Shown here piece by piece: positions 8,356 to 17,097 of a DNA stretch of 64,000 nt (position 1 is its first letter; every line of letters begins with the position of its first letter). This DNA is from an uncultured Bacilli bacterium (GTDB lineage Bacteria > Bacillota_I > Bacilli_A > RF39 > UBA660): positions 74,407 through 138,406 of the forward strand of contig CAKOKQ010000004.1 in NCBI GenBank assembly GCA_934095825.1, read 5' to 3'. Position numbers and translations under genes: made by a program. The notes under the pieces were generated by a model. It made no database searches and was not told the origin of the DNA. It saw only the letters and a program-made list of their open reading frames with translations.

Positions 8356-9063
8356 ATGGAAGAAATAAAAATACCTAACCATGTGGCCATAATTTTAGAT
8401 GGTAATAGAAGATGGGCTAAAAAACATCTTTTACCCAAACTAGAAGGTCATAGGCGCGGTTTTAGTAATATAAAAAAGATGGCTGATTATATTTTAAGAA
8501 AAGGAGTTAAATATTTATCAGTCTATTGTTTTTCAACAGAAAACTTTAAAAGAGAAGCTAGTGAAGTTGATTATTTAATGAATTTGTTTGTTAATGAATT
8601 TAAAGATTCTTGTAAAGAACTAAAAGAAAATAATATTAAAGTAGTTTTTAGTGGCCGAAGAAATCCTTTAAAAGAAGAAGTACTAGAAGCTATGGACTAT
8701 TTAAAAAATGAAACTAGGGATTGTACTGGGGGTATTTTAAATATTTGTCTTAATTACGGCGGTCAAACCGAGATAGTTGATGCAACTAAAAAAATACTTC
8801 AGGATGTAAATGCGGGTAAGTTAAAAGAGAAAGATTTAACACCGCAAATCTTTGAAAAATATTTATATCAAGATTTACCACCAGTAGATTTAATGATTAG
8901 AACTGGGGGCGATGTGCGCGTAAGCAACTTTCTTTTATGGCAAATAGCTTATGCCGAAATGTATTTTCCCAATTGTTATTGGCCCGATTTTGATAAAAAA
9001 GAGTTTGACCGCGCCATAGAAGCATATAATGGTAGAGAAAGACGATTTGGAGGTGGAAAGTAG
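8356..9063 (+). CDS. uppS: Undecaprenyl diphosphate synthase
   Basis: This cytosolic cis-prenyltransferase extends farnesyl diphosphate with isopentenyl diphosphate to the C55 lipid carrier used for peptidoglycan and other wall polymers. HVAIILDGNRRWAKK (about 7-21) holds the catalytic Asp. Also visible are S-x-Y-C-F-S-T-E-N (about 54-63) and RTGGDVRVSNFLLWQ (about 182-196), where the usual Glu is Asp. At 235 residues it has normal length. The stop overlaps the GTG start of cdsA. Its presence indicates a cell wall or wall-linked polymers, unlike true Mycoplasma. Confidence 0.97.
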   Translation: MEEIKIPNHVAIILDGNRRWAKKHLLPKLEGHRRGFSNIKKMADYILRKGVKYLSVYCFSTENFKREASEVDYLMNLFVNEFKDSCKELKENNIKVVFSGRRNPLKEEVLEAMDYLKNETRDCTGGILNICLNYGGQTEIVDATKKILQDVNAGKLKEKDLTPQIFEKYLYQDLPPVDLMIRTGGDVRVSNFLLWQIAYAEMYFPNCYWPDFDKKEFDRAIEAYNGRERRFGGGK

Positions 9064-9848
9064 TGAAAAACCGCATTATTAGTGGGGCGATAATTACTTT
9101 AATCTTTTGTTTAGGTTTCTTTCTAGGACCAGTTGCTTTTAAAATTTTAATAGGAGCCGTAGCTATTTTGGCTTATAAAGAAATTATTACTTTACCTAAA
9201 GTTAAGGATAAATTAAGCCTACCCATTATTATTTTGGGACTTATTAGTTTTATGGCTTTAATTTATATTGTAAATGATGGTTATGCCTTGTATTTAGGAG
9301 TATCTTATCAGACTATGGCTTTCTTATTATTTGCTATGGTAATACCTACAATCTTTAGTAAAAAATATGATACTGAAACAGCCCTTTTTATGTTTACCTT
9401 ATTATTTTTACTAGGTATGGCTTTAAATTCAATGGTGATGTTAGATAGTATCAATAAATGGGTTTTACTATATGTTATAGCTGTTATTTGTGCAACCGAT
9501 GTCTTTGCTTTATTTATTGGCAGTTACATTGGAACCCATAAATTATCTAGCATAAGTCCTCATAAAACCATAGAAGGGTCTTTAGGAGGTATTATATGTG
9601 CAAGTATTATTGGAACATTTTATTATTTAGCTGTTATTGGTAATACTAGTGTATTAAGAATAGTGGTTATGAGTATACTTATAAGTGTCTTTGGGCAGAT
9701 TGGAGATTTATTCTTTAGTAAAATTAAAAGAGAAAATAAGCTAAAAGATTATTCTAATCTTATTAAAGGCCACGGTGGTATCTTAGATAGAATAGATAGT
9801 TTGGTTTTTGGGGTTTTATTATATACATTGTTATGTACAATATTATAA
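9063..9848 (+). CDS. cdsA: Phosphatidate cytidylyltransferase
   Basis: This multi-pass membrane enzyme makes CDP-diacylglycerol from phosphatidate and CTP, the precursor of phosphatidylglycerol and cardiolipin. The CDP-DAG signature near the C-terminus is visible as K-R-E-N-x-L-K-D-Y-S-N-L-I-K-G-H-G-G-I-L-D-R-I-D-S (about 221-245), followed by a final membrane helix. The GTG start overlaps the uppS stop by one base, so the two are translationally coupled. The usual next gene, dxr, is absent and rseP follows directly. Confidence 0.95.
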   Translation: MKNRIISGAIITLIFCLGFFLGPVAFKILIGAVAILAYKEIITLPKVKDKLSLPIIILGLISFMALIYIVNDGYALYLGVSYQTMAFLLFAMVIPTIFSKKYDTETALFMFTLLFLLGMALNSMVMLDSINKWVLLYVIAVICATDVFALFIGSYIGTHKLSSISPHKTIEGSLGGIICASIIGTFYYLAVIGNTSVLRIVVMSILISVFGQIGDLFFSKIKRENKLKDYSNLIKGHGGILDRIDSLVFGVLLYTLLCTIL

Positions 9849-9872
9849 ATAAAAATAGAAAAGAGAGTATTT

Positions 9873-10925
9873 ATGTGGTTGATTAGTATTATAGTATTAA
9901 TTCTAATGTTGGGGATTTTGGTTTTACTTCATGAATTTGGGCATTTTATTGTGGCTAGATTATGTGGAGTTCATGTTTATGAATTTTCGGTTGGGATGGG
10001 ACCATTAATTCTAAAACATATTTCTAAAAAGAGTGGTATTCAATATTCCATTAGAGCTTTACCTATTGGTGGTTATGTGCAGCTAGCAGGGGAAGTCATG
10101 GAAGATGATGATAAGATTCCTAAAGAAAAATTAATGTGTAATAAACCTTGGTGGCAAAGAATTTTGATTCTAAGTGCGGGGGTCATTATGAATTTTATTA
10201 CCGCCTTTGTTTTATTGTTTGCTATTGGCGTAATTTATGGCTCAACTAGTACAACGCCCAAAATTAATACCGTTCAAGAAAATTCCGCTTATAGTGAAGC
10301 AGGAGGGCGCAATGGTGATGTCATTTTAAGTATTGATGGTAAGAAGACAAAAACTTGGGACCGAGCACAAGTCTTATTGACTTTAGATAATAAAAAAGAA
10401 TATTATAGTATTGAAGTTAAACATGAAGATAATACAACCGAGACCCTAAAAGTTACACCAAAAGAAACAACTGATGAAAATGGTAATAAAACCCGTGTGT
10501 TTGGCGTTACCATTTATCAGGAAACATATCATGGTATTGGTCATGCCATTTCCTATGCCGCTAGCAAATTTGAAAGCATTTATCAATCAATGTTTACCAT
10601 AATTTATGGCTTATTTACGGGTCGTTTATCAATGAATTCGTTATCAGGACCCGTTGGTATGTATAACATTGTTAATCAGTCCCTAGCCTTAGGACTAGCG
10701 CAAATTCTTTATTTGACCGCTTATATTTCCATCAATTTAGGCTTCATGAACTTCTTACCATTCCCAGCTTTTGATGGCGGGCATATCGTATTTGTTCTAA
10801 TTGAGAAGATAAGAGGTAAGAGAGTAGATGCTAATATTGAAGGTTGGTTTCATACTGTTGGTTTTATCCTTTTAATGCTTCTAATGATATTTATTACTAT
10901 TAAAGATATAATTGGTTTATTCTAG
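9873..10925 (+). CDS. rseP: Site-2 intramembrane metalloprotease RseP
   Basis: This zinc protease cuts transmembrane anti-sigma factors and remnant signal peptides within the membrane. It has H-E-F-G-H (HExxH, residues about 20-24) in the first helix, a PDZ domain in the middle (about 130-190, A-G-G-R-N-G-D-V-I-L-S-I-D-G), and N-F-L-P-F-P-A-F-D-G-G-H in the third helix, supplying the third metal ligand Asp. It has 350 residues with one PDZ domain, as in Firmicutes. It is last in the uppS-cdsA-rseP operon and is followed by a terminator. No cognate anti-sigma substrate is visible in this window. Confidence 0.95.
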   Translation: MWLISIIVLILMLGILVLLHEFGHFIVARLCGVHVYEFSVGMGPLILKHISKKSGIQYSIRALPIGGYVQLAGEVMEDDDKIPKEKLMCNKPWWQRILILSAGVIMNFITAFVLLFAIGVIYGSTSTTPKINTVQENSAYSEAGGRNGDVILSIDGKKTKTWDRAQVLLTLDNKKEYYSIEVKHEDNTTETLKVTPKETTDENGNKTRVFGVTIYQETYHGIGHAISYAASKFESIYQSMFTIIYGLFTGRLSMNSLSGPVGMYNIVNQSLALGLAQILYLTAYISINLGFMNFLPFPAFDGGHIVFVLIEKIRGKRVDANIEGWFHTVGFILLMLLMIFITIKDIIGLF

Positions 10926-10939
10926 TTATATCTTTTTTT
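10902..10939 (+). terminator. Rho-independent terminator of the uppS operon
   Basis: AAAGATATAA (10902-10911) pairs with TTATATCTTT (10926-10935), and the T run continues to 10939. The stem begins inside the last codons of rseP. Confidence 0.65.
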
Positions 10940-11056
10940 CTTACCTTTAAATTAGTAAAAAACTTAATAATCAAAACTATTAATTACTTTTTAAAGATTA
11001 ATTTTTATCCTTTTTTAGGAGTTTTATTGTATAATAAGTGATTATTGGAGATTGTT

Positions 11057-13153
11057 ATGACTAGTGATGAATTATATAATAAATATTTAGAAGAAGAATT
11101 TAGAGAGCAAGACGGAACATATTATTGTAATCCTAAAACTAATGAAGTCTTTTTGGATAGCCAAATAGTTGATAACTTGATTTATTATGATTTATATCAT
11201 GTTTTTGCAAGGGTAAATCGTTATGGTTATTCTGATCGTTTTATTTATGATATAAAAGGAAATCCCATCTATTTAAAATTTTCCAACTTTTTTAATCCCA
11301 TTTGTGGTTTAAAAGGTTATTATGTTATGCAAGATAGAAAGGACGGGTCTTGTTATTACTTATATGATTGTGATGATAATCTAATATTTAGTTATAAAAG
11401 TGATGAAGTAAACTATGGATATCCAACCCTTTATAAATATCATCATGTTATTTCCTTAAAAGATGGTGGTGATTATATTATCCATGAAGAACCTCTTAAA
11501 GACGAAGAAACCGTTCTTAAAATTTCTAAAAATAATATGGAAGAAATAAAGACAGTTTTTACAAAATTTGCTATTTCCAATTCTTTTGCTGGGGAGTTAG
11601 AAAGTAAAAATAATCTATGGGAGATTAATTATAATGATTATTTTCTAGTACTAAAGGCCAAATTTTTAGATGGGGATATTATGCCAATACTAGTGGTTAA
11701 TAAATCTAGGGAAAATAATTGTTCAAAAATTCTTGCTTATAATCCGGCAGGTTTAGAAACGCAATTTAATAAAGAGAGATGTTTGATTAGAGATAAAAGT
11801 TTAATTTATTTTGATAATAATGGTCAAGTAATAAATGAATTTTTTAGGGCCGACTATAAAAATTGGCTTAACATTGATAAAACGCTGGCTGCTTTAATCA
11901 GCGGTGAAAAAATGCAATTAAAATTAAAAAAGAAAAAAATATTTTGTTTTATTAATAATAAAAAATATGAACTTAGTAGTTGCACTTATTGTTCAGGCCG
12001 CTTATTGGTTAAAAATAAAGACGAACTTTATGGTTATTTAGATAGTGAGGGTAAAGAAGTAATTAAACCCCAATTTGAATTAGCCCATGAATTTTATCGT
12101 GGTTATGCTGGAACTGAAGATGGCGATATTGATGTTAATGGCAATCTCTTTAATAAAGAAATTTTAAAAAATTATAGCGAATATAAAAGTGGTCTTGCTT
12201 ATTGTCGCAGTTATGATGGTACAATTAATACTAATAACTATATACTTGGCATATCCGCAAGCGATTACAAAAACTTTTTAGTAATAACAAGGTCTAAAAA
12301 AGGAATTTTAAAAGGAAAAGAGCGAATTTTTTATTATATTGATTATAAAACTAAAGAAATTATAAAGACTACTTATCAACCAGTAAGACAGTATTATGAT
12401 TTTATGATTTTTTATATTCATAAAAACTTTTATTGGCAAGAAGGTTATTATCTTTTTGCTAAAAATGACAAAAGTTATATCTGGTTAGCTCATAAAAGTG
12501 ATAATTTAGCATTTTTTGATGATTATTTTACTTTAAATGGTAAAACTTATTATGTGGCTGATAGAATAATTGATTTAGGAAAGTTTTCATTAACTTGCCG
12601 AGTAAAAAAAGATGATAAAAAGTTACTTACTAAAGATGAATTTTTATATTCTAAAAAATATAATAATGATATAGATGTCAAGACTAAAGAAGATGAATTA
12701 AATAAGCAACTAGCTATTCAAAAAATGCAAGAAACTAAGGCTAAACTTCAAAAAATAGAACAAAAAATTATCGCCTTACAAGAAGAAAGAGAAAAGTTAA
12801 TTATCAATATGAGTCGTGAGGCAAAAATTAGAATTGGAGTTCCCTATGACTTTAAAGTAGAGAAAAACGGCGTTAAAAGAATTAATAGTAAATATATCTA
12901 TTCTTTAGAAAAATATGACTTAATGTTTTATGATTTTACGGGATTTGATGTTAGTAATCTGGATTTTTCAGGCACTAACGCCGCAATAAATCCCCAAACG
13001 GTTTATAATAAAGATATGAGTAATGGCAATTTCTGTGATGTTAATTTTTTATCTTATGATTTTTCGAATGTTGATATAAATGGCGCTATTTTTAATAATG
13101 ATTTTATCGTTTGCTATCAAGAAAAAATCCTAGGAAAAAAGTTGATGAAGTGA
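11057..13153 (+). CDS. Large WG-repeat-like protein with coiled coil and pentapeptide-like tail
   Basis: GGAG (11047-11050) favours the ATG at 11057 (698 residues). A TATAAT lies at 11030-11035. No signal peptide or membrane helix is seen, so the product is probably cytoplasmic. Residues about 310-370 include GYLDSEGKEVIKPQFELAHE followed by F-Y-R-G-Y, which fits the WG beta-repeat pattern; other Tyr/Asp-rich stretches before it look like decayed copies. Residues about 550-595 form a coiled coil. The last 70 residues (FTGFDVSNLDFSGTNAAI and onward) resemble pentapeptide-repeat beta-helix rungs. The function is unknown; a scaffold or protein-binding role is a guess. It ends in TGA, supporting the standard code. 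Confidence 0.75.
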   Translation: MTSDELYNKYLEEEFREQDGTYYCNPKTNEVFLDSQIVDNLIYYDLYHVFARVNRYGYSDRFIYDIKGNPIYLKFSNFFNPICGLKGYYVMQDRKDGSCYYLYDCDDNLIFSYKSDEVNYGYPTLYKYHHVISLKDGGDYIIHEEPLKDEETVLKISKNNMEEIKTVFTKFAISNSFAGELESKNNLWEINYNDYFLVLKAKFLDGDIMPILVVNKSRENNCSKILAYNPAGLETQFNKERCLIRDKSLIYFDNNGQVINEFFRADYKNWLNIDKTLAALISGEKMQLKLKKKKIFCFINNKKYELSSCTYCSGRLLVKNKDELYGYLDSEGKEVIKPQFELAHEFYRGYAGTEDGDIDVNGNLFNKEILKNYSEYKSGLAYCRSYDGTINTNNYILGISASDYKNFLVITRSKKGILKGKERIFYYIDYKTKEIIKTTYQPVRQYYDFMIFYIHKNFYWQEGYYLFAKNDKSYIWLAHKSDNLAFFDDYFTLNGKTYYVADRIIDLGKFSLTCRVKKDDKKLLTKDEFLYSKKYNNDIDVKTKEDELNKQLAIQKMQETKAKLQKIEQKIIALQEEREKLIINMSREAKIRIGVPYDFKVEKNGVKRINSKYIYSLEKYDLMFYDFTGFDVSNLDFSGTNAAINPQTVYNKDMSNGNFCDVNFLSYDFSNVDINGAIFNNDFIVCYQEKILGKKLMK

Positions 13154-13238
13154 TGAAGAAAAGCTTTTAATTTCCAGCTTTTACTAGTATAATTAAGCAA
13201 GAAGAAAAAGGTGCACTTGTGATATTAAGGAGCCAAAA

Positions 13239-14186
13239 ATGAAATTTACTTTAAATAGAATGGTTAGCAACTTACTTAGTATTTATGATAACATAAATGT
13301 TTCAAAAGATAAAACAAAAGAAAAAGAAGTTATTGAAGAGAAAAAACTAGATATTTTAGTAGAAAAATTTAGAGAATATTTAAAAAAAGATAGCGAAAGT
13401 GCTAAAAAGTATTTAGAATTAATCCAGATTGAATATTTTTTACTAACCGATTTTAATGATGTAATGCAAGATGATTTTGATATCAGTGCCCTTTATTATA
13501 CTTATAATAATATTTCTTATGATGAAGAAATGACCGATGAATATTTTTTTCAAATGAACTATCTAAAAATAATGTTAAGTAAAATAATAAAGAATTATCG
13601 CGATATAAGATTTTATGACTATACTTTATTTAGAGCTGCCATAAATGAAGATGTTACAGCATTAATTATTGAAGAATTACACCCAGATCTTGAACTAGAG
13701 AAAAAAGAAGCCCAAAAATATCAGGCTTTGGAGAAAAAATTTAGTAATTTTATTGGTAAAGAGTTAAAATATTCATTAGAATTCTTTTTATATTTAAAAT
13801 ACTTTTATAAAGAATATGGAAATGATGAGATAGTTAAACAATATGCTAAAGAAAAATTAAGTCGTTTGCAAGAAAATAATAATGAGCTTTATCAAAAAAT
13901 TATAGCTTTATTAATTAAATTTTACTACTATTATGGTAGTAATTACCAGTTTACATATCAAAAAGACGGTAATAATGATAATCTAGAAGCAATTGATTTA
14001 ATCAATCATATTAAAGAAGCACCAAGTCTTGATTATTTAATTAATAAAATTGGGATTGATTATTATTTTGATATTCTAATAGATAGCGTGTTTATTTATA
14101 ATATAGAGGGATATAATAAATTAGAAGCTTCTTTAACTAAAGAACAAAAGAATGTATTAAAAAGATTGAATAAAGGGATTATATGA
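13239..14186 (+). CDS. Hypothetical protein coupled to a GH3 hexosaminidase
   Basis: AAGGAG precedes the ATG. The product has 315 residues, is acidic to neutral, rich in Lys/Glu/Tyr and largely helical by composition, with no membrane segment or recognised motif. Its stop overlaps the start of the next gene (ATGA), so the two are co-translated. No family can be named. The coupling to a membrane-anchored glycosidase suggests a shared envelope-related task, which is inference only. Confidence 0.7.
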   Translation: MKFTLNRMVSNLLSIYDNINVSKDKTKEKEVIEEKKLDILVEKFREYLKKDSESAKKYLELIQIEYFLLTDFNDVMQDDFDISALYYTYNNISYDEEMTDEYFFQMNYLKIMLSKIIKNYRDIRFYDYTLFRAAINEDVTALIIEELHPDLELEKKEAQKYQALEKKFSNFIGKELKYSLEFFLYLKYFYKEYGNDEIVKQYAKEKLSRLQENNNELYQKIIALLIKFYYYYGSNYQFTYQKDGNNDNLEAIDLINHIKEAPSLDYLINKIGIDYYFDILIDSVFIYNIEGYNKLEASLTKEQKNVLKRLNKGII

Positions 14187-15547
14187 AATTGAAGAAAAAA
14201 TATAAAATATTATTAGCTATTATATTAATTTTTATAATTATTACTATCGCTTTGGCTACTACATTAAAGAAAAAAGATTATAAAGAAAATGATAACTTAT
14301 TTACAGAGACTTTAAAAGAAAATGAAGAGAATACAATTGAAGGATTAATTATATATGAGACTTCTGAGAATAGTTATTTATGTGATAAACAAGAGACAAT
14401 TTATACCTTGCCTAAACTAGAATATAATGTTAATGATTATGTAAAAATTAGTTATGATACTAAGATAGATAAAAATAAAACTAAACAAGATATTACTATT
14501 AAAAATATTGAAAAAATAGAAAAAAACTTACAATTAGATAGTTTAAATCAAGATTATTATATTAAAGCTAAGGATTTTGCTGATAAAATGACTTTAGAAG
14601 AGATAGTTGGACAACTTTATATGGTTCATTATAATGCTAATTCTAAAGAAGGAATAAAGAAGTATCATTTAGGGGGATTAGTTTTATTTGGGGATGCTTT
14701 TAAAAATAAAACTAAAGACGAAGTAATTGCTATGACAAATGCCTTACAAGAACAGGCGACAATTCCTTTATTTTTAGCCGTAGATGAAGAAGGGGGAACA
14801 GTCATTAGAATTAGTAGTAATAAAAATTTATCTGATAAGGCTTTTTTATCCCCAAGGACTTTATATAAACAAGGCGGGTTTGAACTGATTAGAAGTGATA
14901 ACATTAAGAAAAATGAATTATTAAAAGAATTAGGACTAAATATTAATTTGGCGCCAGTTCTAGACATTTCTAATGATAAAAATGATTATATTTATAGTCG
15001 TTCAATTGGCCTTAGTCCCGAGCTTACGGGAGAATTTGCAATAAATATTATTGAAAGTTCCAAGGAAAGTGGCATTACAAATGTCTTAAAACATTATCCT
15101 GGATATGGTAAAAATAAGGATACTCATAAAAGTAGCTCAATAGATACGAGAACCATAGAAGAAGTAGAAGAAGATTTAATACCTTTTAAAATGGCAATTG
15201 ATAAAGGGGCTAGTGCTATTATGATAAGTCATAATACCGTTATCGCAATAGATGAGGATAATCCAGCCTCTATTTCCATAAATAACCATAATTATTTAAG
15301 AAATACCTTAAACTTTAAGGGCATGATAATTACGGATGCTTTAAATATGGGCGCTACTGCTGATATTAAAGATATGGGAATTAAATCTATTTTAGCTGGT
15401 AATAATATTTTAATAACTAAAAATTTTGCTAGAGATATAGAAGAAATTATCGGTACTGTAAATAATGGGACTTTAAGTGAATATTATTTAAAAGAACTGG
15501 CAATTAAAGTGATTGCTTGGAAAATGCAAATGGGCTTAGTAAAATAG
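14183..15547 (+). CDS. GH3 beta-N-acetylhexosaminidase, membrane-anchored (NagZ-like)
   Basis: Glycoside hydrolase family 3 enzymes of this type remove N-acetylglucosamine from peptidoglycan fragments. An N-terminal membrane anchor (about residues 9-26) and a linker/beta region (about 30-115) precede the catalytic TIM barrel. Visible motifs are VDEEGGTVIRI, K-H-Y-P-G-Y-G-x-x-K-D-T-H (about 306-318), with the Asp-x-His acid/base dyad typical of NagZ, and M-I-I-T-D-A-L-N-M-G (about 379-388) with the nucleophile Asp. The anchor places it outside the membrane, suggesting wall turnover. It overlaps the preceding gene by four bases. Confidence 0.9.
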   Translation: MKLKKKYKILLAIILIFIIITIALATTLKKKDYKENDNLFTETLKENEENTIEGLIIYETSENSYLCDKQETIYTLPKLEYNVNDYVKISYDTKIDKNKTKQDITIKNIEKIEKNLQLDSLNQDYYIKAKDFADKMTLEEIVGQLYMVHYNANSKEGIKKYHLGGLVLFGDAFKNKTKDEVIAMTNALQEQATIPLFLAVDEEGGTVIRISSNKNLSDKAFLSPRTLYKQGGFELIRSDNIKKNELLKELGLNINLAPVLDISNDKNDYIYSRSIGLSPELTGEFAINIIESSKESGITNVLKHYPGYGKNKDTHKSSSIDTRTIEEVEEDLIPFKMAIDKGASAIMISHNTVIAIDEDNPASISINNHNYLRNTLNFKGMIITDALNMGATADIKDMGIKSILAGNNILITKNFARDIEEIIGTVNNGTLSEYYLKELAIKVIAWKMQMGLVK

Positions 15548-15558
15548 GCTCTTTTTTA
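15532..15558 (+). terminator. Weak Rho-independent terminator
   Basis: GGGCTT and AGGCTC pair with two wobble pairs around the GH3 stop codon and are followed by six T. It is modest but well placed. Confidence 0.45.
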
Positions 15559-15643
15559 ATTTTCTTTGTAAAAAATCGAAAAAATGATAGTAATATTTAA
15601 AACAATGTGCTAGTATAATCGCTTAGAAAAAGGAAGAGATTTT

Positions 15644-16891
15644 ATGGGAACAGGATTTATTATTTTTGCAATGGGAACAATTGTTTTAAGTTTTGCGGCT
15701 GAACTTACTAATGAACTGAGATTATTTAAAGATATTGCAGATGCCGGCTATATAAGGGATAGTAAAAAGTTAGACGAATTAAAAAAAGAAATTAATCCGA
15801 ATGGGACTAAAATTACATTTGCTTCGCTTTTATTGCCAATATATAATATCTTAAGTGTTGCTAGAAATATAAATAATTATAATATGGTAAGACCACAAAT
15901 ATTAAGTATTTTAAAGACATCTGGTCTTTTAGAAGAAATGACCGAAGAAGAAAGAAAAGAATATGTTAAAAACCCTACTGGGTTTCATGCTTTTGTAATG
16001 GAAGTTGCAAGAGAAATCGAACAAGAAGAACCTGCTTATAATAAAGTTGTGGTTATAGAATATGCTGATGAGTTTGGTCTTAATAAAATCACTTATGATA
16101 TTGGTCGTAATTTAAACAATTTAACTGTTGTAGATGTTTTGGGACCTCTTAAGAAATCTTGGCAAGGCGACAAAAGAGAAGATATAGAGAATAAACTAAA
16201 ACAATCTCTTTTAAAAGGGATCAAAAGAAAAGGCACTCTAGAAAAATATATAAATTCTTTAAATAATAAAAATGGAAAGAAACCAATAGAATTATTAACA
16301 TCAGGTCGTATTTATGATGCCTACGATTATTTTAGAGAAAACACAAGAAAAGAAGCCGAAAAACAAGGTTTAAAAGAAAATATTATTGCTTTAAATCAGC
16401 AACTTGATGAAATGCTTTTTAATATTTTAAATGATGTAGATGATAAGAAAGCTATAAGGAAGAGCATAACATATTCTACTGACAAAGCCGTTTGGGATGT
16501 ATCAATAAGAAAAGTATCCGGTACTCTTAAGAGTGTTATGTATAATCGTCAGTTTAAACTTATATTTCCCCTTATAAGAGGAACGATTGCTAAAGTTATT
16601 GCCAATATAGAAAAAAAGTTAGAAGTATTAGATGATAAGACTGAATGTAATTTTGTCTATGATTTTGATGATGCTAGTAAGTGTAGCGTTGAAGTGATTA
16701 TTAAGTATAATGCTTTAGAAACTAAAAAAATGCAAGATGAAATAAAGAGAAAAAGGAAAGCAGAATATCAAAAACATTTAGCTACTATTGAAAAAGAAAA
16801 ATATACTTATGGGTTGTACTATGAAGAAACTTGTAAAGATGGTAAAACTAATTTTCAACCTAAATTAGTAAGAAAACCAAAAGTTAGATAG
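15644..16891 (+). CDS. Hypothetical protein with N-terminal membrane segments
   Basis: GGAAGAG precedes the ATG, and TATAAT near 15614 may be its -10 box. Residues about 3-20 are hydrophobic, and a second hydrophobic stretch (ITFASLLLPIYNILSVA) lies near 55-72, so the N-terminus is probably membrane-inserted with a large soluble C-terminal part. The remainder is Lys/Glu-rich and has no motif I recognise. It stands alone between a terminator and the rpsB promoter. The function is unknown. Confidence 0.65.
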   Translation: MGTGFIIFAMGTIVLSFAAELTNELRLFKDIADAGYIRDSKKLDELKKEINPNGTKITFASLLLPIYNILSVARNINNYNMVRPQILSILKTSGLLEEMTEEERKEYVKNPTGFHAFVMEVAREIEQEEPAYNKVVVIEYADEFGLNKITYDIGRNLNNLTVVDVLGPLKKSWQGDKREDIENKLKQSLLKGIKRKGTLEKYINSLNNKNGKKPIELLTSGRIYDAYDYFRENTRKEAEKQGLKENIIALNQQLDEMLFNILNDVDDKKAIRKSITYSTDKAVWDVSIRKVSGTLKSVMYNRQFKLIFPLIRGTIAKVIANIEKKLEVLDDKTECNFVYDFDDASKCSVEVIIKYNALETKKMQDEIKRKRKAEYQKHLATIEKEKYTYGLYYEETCKDGKTNFQPKLVRKPKVR

Positions 16892-16953
16892 TGTTTTAGA
16901 TAATGTTATTTAATAATGGGAACAAAATTTTTTGAAAAATTATTTGTTAAGGC

Positions 16954-16982
16954 TTGCACTTAAATCTTGGTTTTGATACAAT
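16954..16982 (+). promoter_or_regulatory. Promoter of rpsB-tsf
   Basis: TTGCAC (16954-16959) and TACAAT (16977-16982) are 17 bases apart. This is a near-consensus vegetative promoter, as expected for ribosomal protein genes. Transcription should begin near 16989. Confidence 0.85.
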
Positions 16983-16988
16983 ACTTAT

Positions 16989-17097
16989 GGCTTTAAAAGT
17001 CAAATATTCATATTTGCCAAGATACTTTATCGAGTGCCGAAGAGGTGATAGGTATCGTTTGCAGGCAAATAGAAGCATAACGAAGGAGGGATTTTTA
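16989..17097 (+). promoter_or_regulatory. Structured 5' leader of rpsB (candidate S2 autoregulatory RNA)
   Basis: TATTTGCC (17011-17018) pairs perfectly with GGCAAATA (17064-17071). Nested inside are GATAC/GTATC (17021-17025 with 17052-17056) and TATC/GATA (17028-17031 with 17047-17050), capped by a purine-rich loop. There is no T run, so it is not a terminator. It ends 10 bases before the ribosome binding site GGAGGG. Ribosomal protein operons are often repressed by their own product at such leaders; that S2 binds here is inference. Confidence 0.55.

Noticed and set aside
16954..17097. Long N-terminal extension of rpsB starting at TTG 16954
   Set aside because: The TTG is the -35 box of the promoter, the region folds as an untranslated leader, and AAGGAGGG marks the ATG at 17098, where S2 similarity begins.
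16989..17097. Lysine riboswitch, because of an AGAGGTG stretch in the rpsB leader
   Set aside because: The region is too short, lacks the other conserved helices, and lies before a ribosomal protein gene.
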